Origin: Paralithodes platypus
Lineage: Eukaryota; Arthropoda; Malacostraca; Decapoda; Lithodidae
DNA length: 64,000 bases
Assembly (NCBI GenBank): GCA_032716605.1
Contig: CM064560.1
Coordinates: forward strand, 14,693,297-14,757,296
Direction: 5' to 3'
Position numbers and translations under genes: made by a program. Under the pieces are notes generated by a model that saw only the letters and a program-made list of their open reading frames with translations, did no database searches and was not told the origin of the DNA. Positions within the stretch are counted from its first letter, which is position 1; the number at the start of each line of letters is the position of its first letter. This document shows positions 10,868 through 21,546 of this stretch, piece after piece.

Positions 10868-11323
10868 GTGAACCTGCGGCCCATACCCCAAACTCACATG
10901 GTATTTTCCCCCACTAACACATCCCCCACCCCCCATCGCTGCCTCTTACAACCCGCCATCATTCCCGCTCGTATCAACCACATTCTCGTGGCTAATATCT
11001 CAGAGGAACCCCTGACATTACCGAAAGGTCTCATTATAGGAGATCTCGAAACTTTCGATGACCTCCCCATACATTGTAACGACACCCCTACCAGCCTCCA
11101 ATTGCCCCCTCTTCCTGAGACACTATCTGACCACCAAAAGAACGGCATGTACGACCTACTGATGGAATTCAGTGACGTCTTTGCCCAACAACCCACCGAA
11201 ATCGGACAGACGGATGTAGAACAACACATCATTAACACCACAGGCCCCCCATACGACAACCATCCCGTAGAAAGAACCCCATACAACGTCAGGAAGAGGA
11301 ACGCCAAGTCCAGGAAATTTTAG
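10868..11323 (+). CDS. Gypsy-A pol, segment before RT
   Basis: Open frame of 151 residues. Its second half has the typical pre-RT Gypsy block: LSDHQKNGMYDLLMEFSDVFA, then a stretch equivalent to the (H)xIxT motif, then HPVERTPYN. This region links protease to RT and begins the RT fingers. At about 11287 the homology passes to the -1 frame (RQEEERQVQEIL), and this frame reaches a stop at 11321-11323. Gypsy-B changes frame at exactly the same codon; see findings. Confidence 0.7.
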   Translation: MNLRPIPQTHMVFSPTNTSPTPHRCLLQPAIIPARINHILVANISEEPLTLPKGLIIGDLETFDDLPIHCNDTPTSLQLPPLPETLSDHQKNGMYDLLMEFSDVFAQQPTEIGQTDVEQHIINTTGPPYDNHPVERTPYNVRKRNAKSRKF

Positions 11324-11674
11324 AGGCCGGGATTGCCACCCCGTCCATTAGCCCCTGGTCTTCCCCTGTTGTCTTAGTCAAAAAGAAAGATGGGACAACC
11401 CGTTTTTGCGTCGACTACAGGAGGTTAAATGACATAACCATTAAAGACGCTACGCCCTTACCCCGAATAGACGATTCCCTTGACTCCCTATACGGATCCA
11501 AATGGTTCACTACCCTCGACTTGCAAGCAGGGTATTGGCAAGTGCCTATCAAGGCCGAGGACCAAAAGAAAACAGCATTTTCCACTAGTGGTGGCCATCA
11601 CTATGAATTTAACGTCCTACCTTTTGGCCTCTGTAACGGACCCGCCACTTTCTCCCGTTTGATGGAAAACGGTA
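11287..11674 (+). pseudogene. Gypsy-A reverse transcriptase, fingers and palm start
   Basis: Frame carrying SPWSSPVVLVKKKDGTTRFC (fingers), VDYRRLNDITIKDATPLPRI, TTLDLQAGYWQVP (the first catalytic Asp of RT lies in LDLQ) and LPFGLCNGPATFSRLM. The frame shifts near 11665, just before the YLDD box, and the protein continues in the frame starting at 11675. This is the DNA-synthesis module that copies element RNA. Confidence 0.85.
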
Positions 11675-14600
11675 TTGCATGGCCTAACCTGGGAAACCTG
11701 CCTAGCCTATCTGGACGATATTATTGTGTACTCTCCAACCTGGGAAGAACACCTCCTCAGGTTGAGACAAGTCCTGCAAAGAATCCGAGCCGCCGGGTTG
11801 AAATTAAAACCCTCAAAGTGCGTGATTGCCCGGAATAAGGTAGATTTTCTCGGACACGTGATATCTGAACATGGTATTGCGCCAGACCCAAAGAAACTTC
11901 AAGCCATACAAAACCAAACCCCACCCACCACGGTTAAAGGAGTACGTTCGTTTCTAGGTTTAGCCACGTACTACAGACGTTTCGTCCCCCACTTTGCCAC
12001 CATAGCCAGACCCCTCCACCAACTTACCCACAAAGACACCCCGTTCGCCTGGACACCTGAAAGAGACCTCGCGTTTAACACTTTGAAGCAAAAGCTAATC
12101 CAAGTCCCTATTGTCGTTTTCCCTGACTACCAGAAACCTTTCCGTCTTTATACCGACGTATCTCTGTACGCCATAGGTGCAGTATTAGCTCAATTCAGAG
12201 ATGGAAAGGAACATGTGATAGCGTATGCCAGCTGCACACTCACCCCACCCCAACAGAATTACGCAGCCACCAAGAGAGAGTGCTTAGGGATCATTTGGGC
12301 ACTCAGCCACTTCCGGTCATTTGTGTTAGGCGCAAAACTCGAAATAATTACCGACCATCAATCTTTACAATGGCTGCGTAGGTGCGAAACCAACTCAGCC
12401 ATTTTGGTACGTTGGAGAGAGACACTAGAGGACTACGACTTTACAATACAATATCGTCCCGGCAAACTCCATACTAATGCAGACGCCCTGTCACGTTTGC
12501 CAGTACCAAAAGACCCCCCCACCAACCTAGCCGCCTTACAAAACACTCAATTGGTATCTACCCCCACCTCCCGACAGAATGCCCCCCCAGCCCCCTCCCT
12601 AATTCAATCTTGGGAAGCACGAATCAGACCCCCCTGGATACCGTTAAACGTCTTCAGGAGACTGACTCGCTGGGGAGATCAACTTGCCACAGACACTGGT
12701 CACATAATCTTGGACCCCACCATAGCCCACGACTACATGATTGCCATCCACGAGGGAAACGGCATACACCTTGGACAAAAGAAAATGTTAAAGATCTTCA
12801 CAGACCAATACTGGACCCCCAACCCCTCCAAAATTGCACAACGAGTGACAGAATCCTGCAAACCGTGTTTATTGGGAAAGGATAGATCACGCACCCCAGG
12901 CCCAGCTGGTACCATTTCTGCCAACAAACCGTTCCAAGTCCTATCCCTCGACATCATGGGCCCGTTCCCTTCTTACGCTGGCAACCGCTATATCGTCACA
13001 TTTGTAGACGTATATTCAAAATTTCTAATAGCCTGCCCAGTTAAAGACCACACAGCCACCACAGTCGCCACACTGCTTGCCACCGAAGTGTTCCCTATAT
13101 TCGGCCTTCCCCTTGCTCTTCTATCGGACAATGCCCCCGAGTTTAGTGGACACGTTTGGCAACAATTCACCCAACAATGCGGCATCAAGATTAAACACTC
13201 ATCCCCGTACTGGCCTCAAGGAAATGCTATCTGCGAACGCAGCCATCGCACCATCAACAACCAGTTACGTACAAGAATGATTGCTCTTAATACCTCAGAC
13301 TGGCCATCACAACTAAAAATGATACAGTGGGGTATGAACACCTGTCCTCGGGAAGACGGTATTTCCCCTCATGAACGTGTTTACGGTGTACCCCCCCTGT
13401 TACTGCCATTCCACCACCACGCTCACCTTCCCTCCACCACCTCCACAATTGACCCATTGCAACATCTGCAAAACACCCTCCATACCGCCCAGATCTGTCA
13501 AGACACCAAAACTGACAACATCGATGAAAAAAACCCTTTCGCCATCCATGACACCGTAATGGTAGCCAACCTCCCTATCACCAACAAGTTAGGCCCTCGC
13601 TATGTCGGACCCTACACCGTAATACAAGTCCCAAATGCCTTTCAAGTCACCATCGACTATCACGGCGTAACTCGCACGCTCCGAACTAGATTCGTCCGAG
13701 CGTTTAAACCTCTAAAGCCACAAGACATTACCCCACCCCACACGTCCGACCCTAAAGTAAATACCCCTACTCACCCCCTCACTCACGCTACGAATATTCC
13801 CATACAAACCCCTAAGGACCTAAGCCCTCCAGCACCGAACCGACAAATCTTTTCTCACCATACCCCCCCAACTAACCTCCACAAACCCCAAGCCCCCAAT
13901 ATCACACCCTCTTCCACCATGACACCTTCTTTCACTTCTGATAGTCAAGTTCCTCCCCAACTTATCCAAGTACAAAAACCTCCACCCACAACCCCGACCA
14001 CAACAGAAACCCTCCCGTCTAGCCCTGACATACCTCCACCAGGCACCACAGTGAGAAAACCACCACCGCCACCCCAAACCAAGTACACACCCAACCGCAC
14101 CACACAATCTACCTCAGTAACCTCACGCTACAACTTACGCCCACGACAAACATCGTTTAAAACCTCCAGAAAACACACCCTACTAACCAAGTTCCGTAGG
14201 GCTGCCAGACCACTACCCTCCTCCTCCTCCTCCTCTTCTTCTTCTTCGTCGAATTCTCCCCCACAAAGGGAAAGAAGACGAATAATCACCAGCAAATCAC
14301 CAACCTCATCAAACAACACACGCCCCTACCCCCAACCCTCCAACTTAAATCTACACTCCTTACCCACCCGTCTAGCCCCCCCCGCATCCGCCCCTTTCCC
14401 CTCCACGATCCCCACCACCCCACCCACACACCGACCAACCTCCTCATCTCAGCGAACCCCCAACCTACCCACCCCTAAGAATCCCCCCCTCAAAGTCACT
14501 ACCGAGAAAACTCCCACATGTCATTTACCTATAAAACATGCTTCCCCTCACTATAAAACATCGTCGAGCGACTCAAGTCCCACGACAAACATCTACCTTC

Positions 14601-14806
14601 CCACCAGGACCGCCAGAGGTAGAATAATCAACAGACCCATCAGATTTAAAGACAGCGATACAAAAATAACACCCCGTTCTGACACTAAGGACCCAAGCCA
14701 CACAACACACACACCCCTCCTTCCCACACACCTCCTTCACCCACCTTACCTACACCGATTTTGCGCATTGCCTCACTATATATTCCCAACCTACAACACC
14801 GCCTAA
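11675..14806 (+). CDS. Gypsy-A pol: RT palm/thumb, RNase H, integrase, long Pro/Ser tail
   Basis: Frame of 1043 residues. YLDDIIVYS at about 12-20 is the RT active site; FLGHVISEHGI and LGLATYYRRFV follow. RNase H spans about 145-275 (YTDVSLYAIGAVLAQ, ITDHQSLQWL, DALSRLP). The integrase zinc-binding part is near 355-405 (IHEGNGIHLG and CKPCLLGK), and the core has Asp in SLDIMGP near 424, Asp in SDNAPEF near 485 and Glu in ICERSHR, with 35 residues between the last two (DD35E). A GPY module (LGPRYVGPYTV) follows near 640. After it come about 400 residues very rich in Pro, Thr and Ser with a polyserine run (14218-14250), unusual for Gypsy. The ATG is internal. Confidence 0.92.
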   Translation: MHGLTWETCLAYLDDIIVYSPTWEEHLLRLRQVLQRIRAAGLKLKPSKCVIARNKVDFLGHVISEHGIAPDPKKLQAIQNQTPPTTVKGVRSFLGLATYYRRFVPHFATIARPLHQLTHKDTPFAWTPERDLAFNTLKQKLIQVPIVVFPDYQKPFRLYTDVSLYAIGAVLAQFRDGKEHVIAYASCTLTPPQQNYAATKRECLGIIWALSHFRSFVLGAKLEIITDHQSLQWLRRCETNSAILVRWRETLEDYDFTIQYRPGKLHTNADALSRLPVPKDPPTNLAALQNTQLVSTPTSRQNAPPAPSLIQSWEARIRPPWIPLNVFRRLTRWGDQLATDTGHIILDPTIAHDYMIAIHEGNGIHLGQKKMLKIFTDQYWTPNPSKIAQRVTESCKPCLLGKDRSRTPGPAGTISANKPFQVLSLDIMGPFPSYAGNRYIVTFVDVYSKFLIACPVKDHTATTVATLLATEVFPIFGLPLALLSDNAPEFSGHVWQQFTQQCGIKIKHSSPYWPQGNAICERSHRTINNQLRTRMIALNTSDWPSQLKMIQWGMNTCPREDGISPHERVYGVPPLLLPFHHHAHLPSTTSTIDPLQHLQNTLHTAQICQDTKTDNIDEKNPFAIHDTVMVANLPITNKLGPRYVGPYTVIQVPNAFQVTIDYHGVTRTLRTRFVRAFKPLKPQDITPPHTSDPKVNTPTHPLTHATNIPIQTPKDLSPPAPNRQIFSHHTPPTNLHKPQAPNITPSSTMTPSFTSDSQVPPQLIQVQKPPPTTPTTTETLPSSPDIPPPGTTVRKPPPPPQTKYTPNRTTQSTSVTSRYNLRPRQTSFKTSRKHTLLTKFRRAARPLPSSSSSSSSSSSNSPPQRERRRIITSKSPTSSNNTRPYPQPSNLNLHSLPTRLAPPASAPFPSTIPTTPPTHRPTSSSQRTPNLPTPKNPPLKVTTEKTPTCHLPIKHASPHYKTSSSDSSPTTNIYLPTRTARGRIINRPIRFKDSDTKITPRSDTKDPSHTTHTPLLPTHLLHPPYLHRFCALPHYIFPTYNTA

Positions 14807-14808
14807 GA

Positions 14809-15402
14809 AAACCAAATACAACCCAGACTCACATTCCCCCTTCATCCCCAGCCCTGTTGTCACGCGCGAATCCCCTTTCGGTTAGTAACCCATTCACCAC
14901 ACTAAACAGACTTCCTGTCAACCCCACACACCTCACTCCGACCCCCACGGGGGAAAGCTACAAACCATTCATACGAAAGGTTAAAGTAAAGACCCCCACT
15001 GGACACTTGGCCCGTGTACCACACCCACACCAAGCCCGGGCAGCCGCCCGCCACAACACAGAGGACACATTCTTACAGGTATACATTGACCTGCAAAAGA
15101 AACCTGACCATCGCTCTCGTGTTTGGTGGAACTTTCTAAATACCCTGAAAATGACCCACCATTACTATGATTCTTTTAACTTCACCCTTGAGGCTCGAGG
15201 ACGAGCCTATAATGAAGGAGAGGGAAGTAAAATGCCCCAGAACAAGAAGCCCACCACAGAAGCCACGAGCGAACACCACACAGAAACACCCGGAAGAAAG
15301 GTCCACAGAACGAAAGGACCAGCTGACCAAGCCCGCCATTCCAGGCAGGCCCAAGCCCGCAGGGCTAAACAGCTCCAGGACACACCCATTTACCTTTTCT
15401 AA
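14809..15402 (+). pseudogene. Gypsy-A pol C-terminal continuation, crossing into the 3' LTR
   Basis: In a second frame (open from 14761) the Pro-rich tail continues and ends in a less biased segment with basic and aromatic residues (RSRVWWNFLNTLKMTHHYYD, 15117-15176). The frame then runs through the polypurine tract and about 56 codons into the LTR, stopping at 15400-15402. The domain is not one I recognise. Its composition differs from the tail, so it may be a real C-terminal domain reached by a frameshift, or an env-position remnant; no signal peptide or membrane segment supports an envelope protein. Confidence 0.45.
15214..15227 (+). promoter_or_regulatory. Polypurine tract of Gypsy-A
   Basis: GAAGGAGAGGGAAG, 14 purines in a row, directly before the second LTR. 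This is where the plus-strand DNA primer is made. Its position fixes the LTR start at 15228 independently of the alignment. Confidence 0.8.
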
Positions 15403-18374
15403 AACCGACCATTTTCCACACCTCACGTACACTAACCCCTCGTGTCCTACACTTATTAACTACAAAGATGATGAACAGGAATATACATTCATATTAAAAA
15501 CACCCATGCCTGTCCCGACGTTGAGCCAATGCCAACACATCAGACAGCCATAATTATATCTATGTATGTTCTTGCATCCGAGAAGTAGATGTTATATATC
15601 TTAGAAGTTAAAGCACCCACGCTGTCCCTAGATCTCTTATATCATTTTCCATGACGAGTATAGATATATGTAACCCGTGCTCAGTCGCCCCTTGCATTGC
15701 TCCTCTAGTAACTAAGTATTAATATTAACATTCCCTAACATCTTGTCTTGCCAGACTAAGCTTCTGAAGACCCATCGCCCCATAAATCTATGTATGCAAC
15801 CCTTAGGTTAAGTATTTTTATCCGCCATTGTGTTCACCTTTTTCCATTTACTTTCCACAATTGTCATACGTCTTCCCCTTGCCTCCTTCGTATCCACAGT
15901 CCACACTACGCCAATTGACTTCGTGTCTTACACCTCTTACCCCAACCAGAGATTATATAAGATAACCTGGTTATCAGTATCTGTCATAAGTACCCCGAAA
16001 CAATAACTAAGTACCCCTACGAACTGCCACTGTGGTTGGTATTTTATATTTAATAGAAAACGCAGTTCCCAGGGCCAACTAATAGTATCCATAACCCTCT
16101 GACTGATCACATAACTCTATCTTTTCCAGACTCATATACCACCCCATAGTTGCATTCCCCGGTAGCATTTGGCTAACGTATTCTACTGCCTTTTTCAAAC
16201 TTCCATATCAATTGTAGCCTAATGCCACCCCCACGCCCAGGGACCTTAGGGGCAAAATTTCCCTGTAGCCCTTGAACTCTCCCCCCCCTCTCATTAAGAC
16301 ACCCGCGCTTCTCGACTCTTGTCCGACCTAGCCTCTCTCTCATACCTCTTGAAGATCCTTGAATTGTCCGTTACTAACGCTCTCCAACCTTTTATATATA
16401 TACTCCTATCCAGCCTACCTTCACTTAGTAGGCCAGAACAACATTAGAACTTTACTAGCCCCTTGCATGCCATCTATTCTCTTACAACACATTCACAACC
16501 CTGCACCCAATGGTCGTCGGTGCGAGGCTAGCCGCCCCGCCAGTAACTAGCTTCTATTGTCATACTTCCAGATAAATGTGGCAGAGTTAGCAACCCAGTC
16601 TCCACCATATCCAGCAAACCCTACAATTAACAACCAGCCGAGTAAAACCAGCTAGCTAAGGCACCTTCGGTTTTGGTATTAAAGACACTCACATCTGTCT
16701 CATACACAGAGGGTTATTACAAACACTGGTGATATGGCAAGCCCCTAGCCACAGCCGCCGGACGACTATATCAGAGAGGGCGCCCAGCTCCCCCTTTTTG
16801 CCCACCCGAGGAGGGAGACCCCCACCCCCGCGGAGGTATACCTGGCCCCTGTTTTGACTCTCGAGTCATTGCCAGGTAGCACAGGAATTCTTCCTATCAA
16901 TGAACTAACCATGAATGACTAACACCTTTACTAACCTCTATTACCTCACAATAAACCATTTACCTTTCTTGCATGCTCTGATCACTAAATTAGCACCTCA
17001 GCTATACCATAGAATGAAGATTGAACAATCTAGAGAGACACTCCTATCACAGCTGTCCCCATCCTCCTCGCAAAGTAGATCCAGTCTCTCTCCCCTAAAT
17101 ACGTCCAGTATAGCCAAAATAGTACCTCTTACTAAGGCTCAGTTATATGAAAATATAAAGGCTTCCTATCGCCCTGTGCCACAACAGTAAATACCATCTT
17201 ACCTAGTCCCCATATCTATTGAGAGCTCAATTAAGTCCATAAGACTCGAGATCCCTACTGTCTGCAGGGTCCAGAACCGAGCCTATAAATCTACCTCCCG
17301 CCCCCAGTCAAATCAGTTGAAAGCTAGACACCAACCAGTGGTCACTACCCTGCAGTTTACCTCTAGCTCTGCCCTTGTGTTGTTCCGGAGTTGAGAGATT
17401 CCAGATCCGGCAGACTCCGTGGCAGAGAAGACTGATAGAAGCATCTGTCCATGTACAAGTCCTAACGTGCACCTTATAACCTTCACACAAATTCGTGGGT
17501 ATATAAGTGTGTAGCCAGCAACGATCATCAAGAGATCCGACTTGAGAACTTCCTACATTTTGGACCATCTGGACGGCCGAGGAACCAGTCGTTAGCCCCC
17601 AACATCACCGGAAGCAAGATAACCAGGACCAGATCTACCCATACTATTCAAGATTCATGTTACTAGTACTAAGTGTTGTAGTACTAGCTTGATACGCACC
17701 TATTAACTTTCTATAAAGTGGCTAAGACCTTGCCCAGTGTAATTCATATTTAACCATTCCATTTGGGACGTACTAAGCGATCAGTGTTTTTTATTAACAG
17801 GCGACCTTGACTCTCGTAATTACCTTATTCAGATATTAAAACTCTAGTGATATCTAACGTTCGCCCACTGATTCGTGTTCTACATATTTCTTCCTTAAGA
17901 ATATCAAACTTAGTTCAGTACCCCCATGAGGTTGCTAGAGATTTTCGTGTTCTATAATATACGCGTCTAATCCTAACTGTGAGTTGCTACGTGGGCACGC
18001 GACCAGCCAGCAAGAGGTAAAATCAGTGACAGTGAATTATACGAATATATTGAGGTCTTCCAGTAAAATATAAACTTGCTAATTAAACCCGTGATCAGAA
18101 GAATATACCTGAACGTTGGAAGTGGGAGACTAGGCTCCATCCAAATCCGCAAATGCTAGCAGTTCCCTTCTATCATTTGTTTTGTGCAAATATAACTATC
18201 TTTCTATGCTCTTTATTTCTTTATTTCAATAAACGTGAACTTGTGTCGTGTTACTGTGTGTTTATTTTGTGTTCTCTATTCCTCATACCTTGTATTGTGC
18301 ATGCAGCCTTCTATACCCAGTCATTCAGAACTCACATTACCCAAGTTAAACCTGTAGAAAAACAGGGCATAACA
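15228..18374 (+). mobile_element. Gypsy-A 3' LTR (3147 bp)
   Basis: Second copy of the LTR at 3550-6695, preceded by the polypurine tract and followed by GCATG (18375-18379). It ends GGGCATAACA like the first copy. Differences from the first copy are a handful of homopolymer length changes, one GT insertion (ACTGTGTG against ACTGTG, near 18255) and about four substitutions, so the copies are very young or are two alleles of one LTR. It carries the U3-R-U5 signals of the element, with an AATAAA near 18230. Confidence 0.85.
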
Positions 18375-18549
18375 GCATGTATAAAATGTATACCGGTATA
18401 TACTGTATATATATAAAATTCTACCTACCTACCTAACTATCTCCCTCCCCCCCTCTATCTCTGTGTCTCTCTGTCTCTCTCGGAATTGCTAGGGCGAAAA
18501 TAAGGGGGTGATGAGGTCCGAGAGAGAGACAATGTTTACCTTCACCTGC

Positions 18550-18624
<75 letters not shown>

Positions 18625-18772
18625 CATAGGGAGAGTTTGTATTGACATATGGGCGTTTATAGGGAACATCTTGCATATCGGTCGCCAGGAATCCACAGCT
18701 AATCCCAAATCTTACCAAAATTTACAGAAGTTCTTTCAAAGATGCGTAAAATAGCATGGCTTACGAATTTTA
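18375..18772 (+). repeat. Flank of Gypsy-A insertion, uninterrupted copy
   Basis: GCATGTATAAAATG to TTACGAATTTTA, including a GA run of about 70 bp (18551-18621). It is the same sequence as 6696-6909 plus 8558-8755 but without the CR1-like LINE. Confidence 0.75.
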
Positions 18773-19001
18773 CTCCTCAGATTTGTTTTTTCTAAATTGA
18801 ATAAATATTTATCTCAAGGTAGAGTGAATAACCCACAGTAAACATTGATAACCTGATTTAAAAAGTTCTAAATTTATGTCGGGAGGTAGCGTTGGAACAG
18901 AAAATAATATAACATAAATACTAATAAATAAATTAATAAATTAATAAATAAATAAATAGATATAAATATAACAAAATAAAAAACACACACACACACACAC
19001 A
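18773..19001. other. AT-rich DNA and CA microsatellite
   Basis: No coding signal. It contains AAAT/AATA-rich DNA (18905-18980) and a short (CA)n run (18983-19002) that abuts the SINE head. Confidence 0.5.
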
Positions 19002-19245
19002 CCTGTGGCGTAACTGATAGCACGTCTGGCTCACGACCAGAAGGTCCCGGGTTCGAGACCCGGGCGGGGAAGAGACATTTGGGCAAGTCTCCTAACGGTG
19101 TAGCCTCTGTTCACCTGGCAGTATAAATAGGAACCTGGTATAAGTGGACGAAGTTGTGACATCCCATCTGGGGTTGGTGATCTGTTAGAAGGTGAGATGG
19201 GTATCGTACTGGTCAACCTAAGCTACTGGTCAACCTTTCAACAAA
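19002..19245 (+). mobile_element. tRNA-derived SINE
   Basis: Bases 19002-19069 fold like a tRNA. There is a D-arm/A-box GTGGCGTAACTGATAGCAC, an anticodon stem TCTGG/CCAGA around the loop CTCACGA (CAC anticodon position), and a T-arm CCCGGGTTCGAGACCCGGG containing the B-box GGTTCGAGACC. The acceptor pairing and tRNA 3' end are missing; instead an unrelated tail follows, including CTCTGTTCACCTGGCAGTA and a run to about 19245. This is the structure of a tRNA-headed SINE transcribed by RNA polymerase III. A functional tRNA-Val is unlikely because no acceptor stem closes. Confidence 0.7.
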
Positions 19246-20050
19246 TACATTGATTATTATCTAGTAAACTATTAACAACATTTGAAAACTAAGGTCAGAT
19301 TCGAATTAAGCAGTGAAAATGTCTTAAGAATAACTATCAAACACAACACTATCTCTTATTTACAGATGTCCTGCTTGAGAGGAGTCATAATGCATACTGG
19401 GAACATAGTTACAATCCAGTCCGTAGTGTAGTGAAAGTTTTCCTCACCGAAATGGGATCACTTGTTGTTATCCGTTGAAATCACCAAATCTCGGACTGGA
19501 AAGTTACAAGGTTTTGTTTCCAGTATACATTTCGACTCCTCTCAACCTGGATATCTCTAAATAAGAGGTAGAACAGTATTTGACAGTGTTTCTTGAAGTA
19601 TTTTGCCTCCGGAATCGAAATATGGCATTAGTTTTGGGGTCATATTAATGGATTACTAGGTAGAGTGATTTCAGGATGTAAATTGATTATATCTAGTAAA
19701 CTATTCACATGATTTGGCAACTAAAGCCAGATTTGAATTCAGCAGTGGAAATAACTACTTACTTTGTTATGTATGTCAAAAATTCATCGATATGGGGGCA
19801 AAGTCACATGGGCAAAGTTCATAAATGTATGTCGATAAATTAGCTCTAGTACATCGAATTCACGTGCTAGGGCAATGTCGAGGGCAGATTCGGACTCAGC
19901 AGCCCAAGTACCCCAAGAAACACTATCAAACACCTCTCTACCTAATATTTTGATTAGTGAAGATATGCTTTTATCTAATAAATATCATTAGAATCTTAAA
20001 ATTAACGTCAAATTCTAAATCAGCATCAAAAATACCTTAAGATAACGTGT
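19246..20050. repeat. Diverged tandem repeat block
   Basis: No coding signal. A segment with ATCTAGTAAACTATT, then AAGNCAGATT-GAATT, then AGCAGT-GAAA recurs near 19250-19345 and 19685-19750. A more decayed version is near 19885-20035, ending in a similar ACACTATCAAACAC string. The repeats are old. Confidence 0.4.
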
Positions 20051-21546
20051 CATGTTTATGTAAACAACTTACATACAACTTCTAGAAATAGAAAGAACAT
20101 TTAATTCGTACTGGCAAAGTTAGTGAACATTATTCAGACCGAAATATTGAACAGTTTCCAGTCCGACATTTAAGACAGGATAGGTCGTAAAAAAGGTGGT
20201 TTGGGACAGGATAGTTTGTGGTTTCGGAATAGAAAGTTGTTACTGGCAACAGCCAAAAATGCTACTGGAAACAAATTACATCGTTTCACTTCCCGGACAG
20301 GATACAGGGACTGGAAAGTTGTCATGTTTCCAGTATGTCAATGAATCGGAATGGAAAGTGTTCACTATGTTTCCAGTATGGTGAATTCACCCTGGTGAAA
20401 CAGGCTAGTCCGTCGGCGAGACAGGTTAGTTTTCGGTTAGGTTAGGTTAAGTTAGGCTAATGTTGAAAATACTAAAATGCGACGGTCCTCGGTATTAAAC
20501 AACACTGTATATCAAAGACAAAATAAAAGACAACAAAAAATTACCTGAAAAACTCTTAAATGGTTGGTGATAAACTTTTACCACTATATTTGCTTGGTGG
20601 TTGAATGACTTAATATATAGTCTAAAAACATTTACAACACTTCTGCAAAATGTCATCCCAAGGAAGGATAATGTTTTGAAGAACTCGGCAGTATAACTAC
20701 ATAAGTTGGTCACCAATTATTTTGCAATATTTGAAAACAAATATGGATTTTATATGCTCTAAACATAATATGAAAATGTGTTTTTAGCTTCGGCAAAACC
20801 TAATAAAAATATATGGTACTAAAATGGAATTTTGTCTTAACATGGTTGTCAATATCTTCCTATAGACGGCACCGATTCGTACACGCCATTTTCACCTGTC
20901 TCCCGAGGTCTGTCCACCAGCTTTTTAGTCCATTCCACCTGCCCATCTCTGTTGATAGGTTGGGTTGTTTGGTTAGGTTAATATACTAGGTCTCAGAAAC
21001 AAGATTCGTAGTTGCGGTAGTATTTACGGTATCTGGACACTTCGAGCGAATTCATATTCGAGCGGAGGTTAAGTTAAGTTAAGTTAAGTTAAGTTGTGCA
21101 TCTGCTCCATCAGGAATTCGCTCGAAGTGACTCGCATTCGTATTTACAGATACGGCCGAATACCTGTAGGCTACAAAATGGCAGCCGGCCCAACCGCCAT
21201 GTTGTATCCCACGTAGGCCTACTAGGTACTACGGACACATTGTAGGCGTTAGGTGTGGATTAGGCTTGTATCCAATGTACTAGGTCTATGTATTGGATAT
21301 TTATGATTTAAATAAGTGGTAAGTTTTCGATAAATCTGGTCATATGGCTTTGCAATTAGGGAAATCGTGAGCCGATTTCCGACGTTTTCTTTTTCGATTC
21401 TCAAAATACGATCCAAGTTTTGCCAAAAATTGGCTCGGGTTTTCCAAAATTATGCTTTTTGGGGTTTGCAATTTAGGGAAACATGAGCCAAAATTCTAAA
21501 TTAGGTTACTGTAATTTGTTTACTCTTAAAATTCCCAACTGTAAAG
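20051..21546. other. Non-coding DNA with TTAGG-like runs
   Basis: No recognisable gene. It contains scattered GGTTAGGTTAAG and TAAGT runs (20430-20460, 20955-20985, 21067-21095), repeated GTTTCCAGTAT strings (near 19520, 20328 and 20360), and at 21410-21490 a weak copy of the TTGGCTCGGGTTTT hairpin repeat seen again at 23960-24310. Confidence 0.4.

Noticed and set aside
10021..10936. Gly/Trp-rich minus-strand frames opposite the Gypsy-A linker
   Set aside because: Reverse complements of Pro-rich codons; composition explains them.
19002..19075. A functional tRNA-Val gene
   Set aside because: D-, anticodon- and T-arms are present but no acceptor stem closes, and a SINE body follows.
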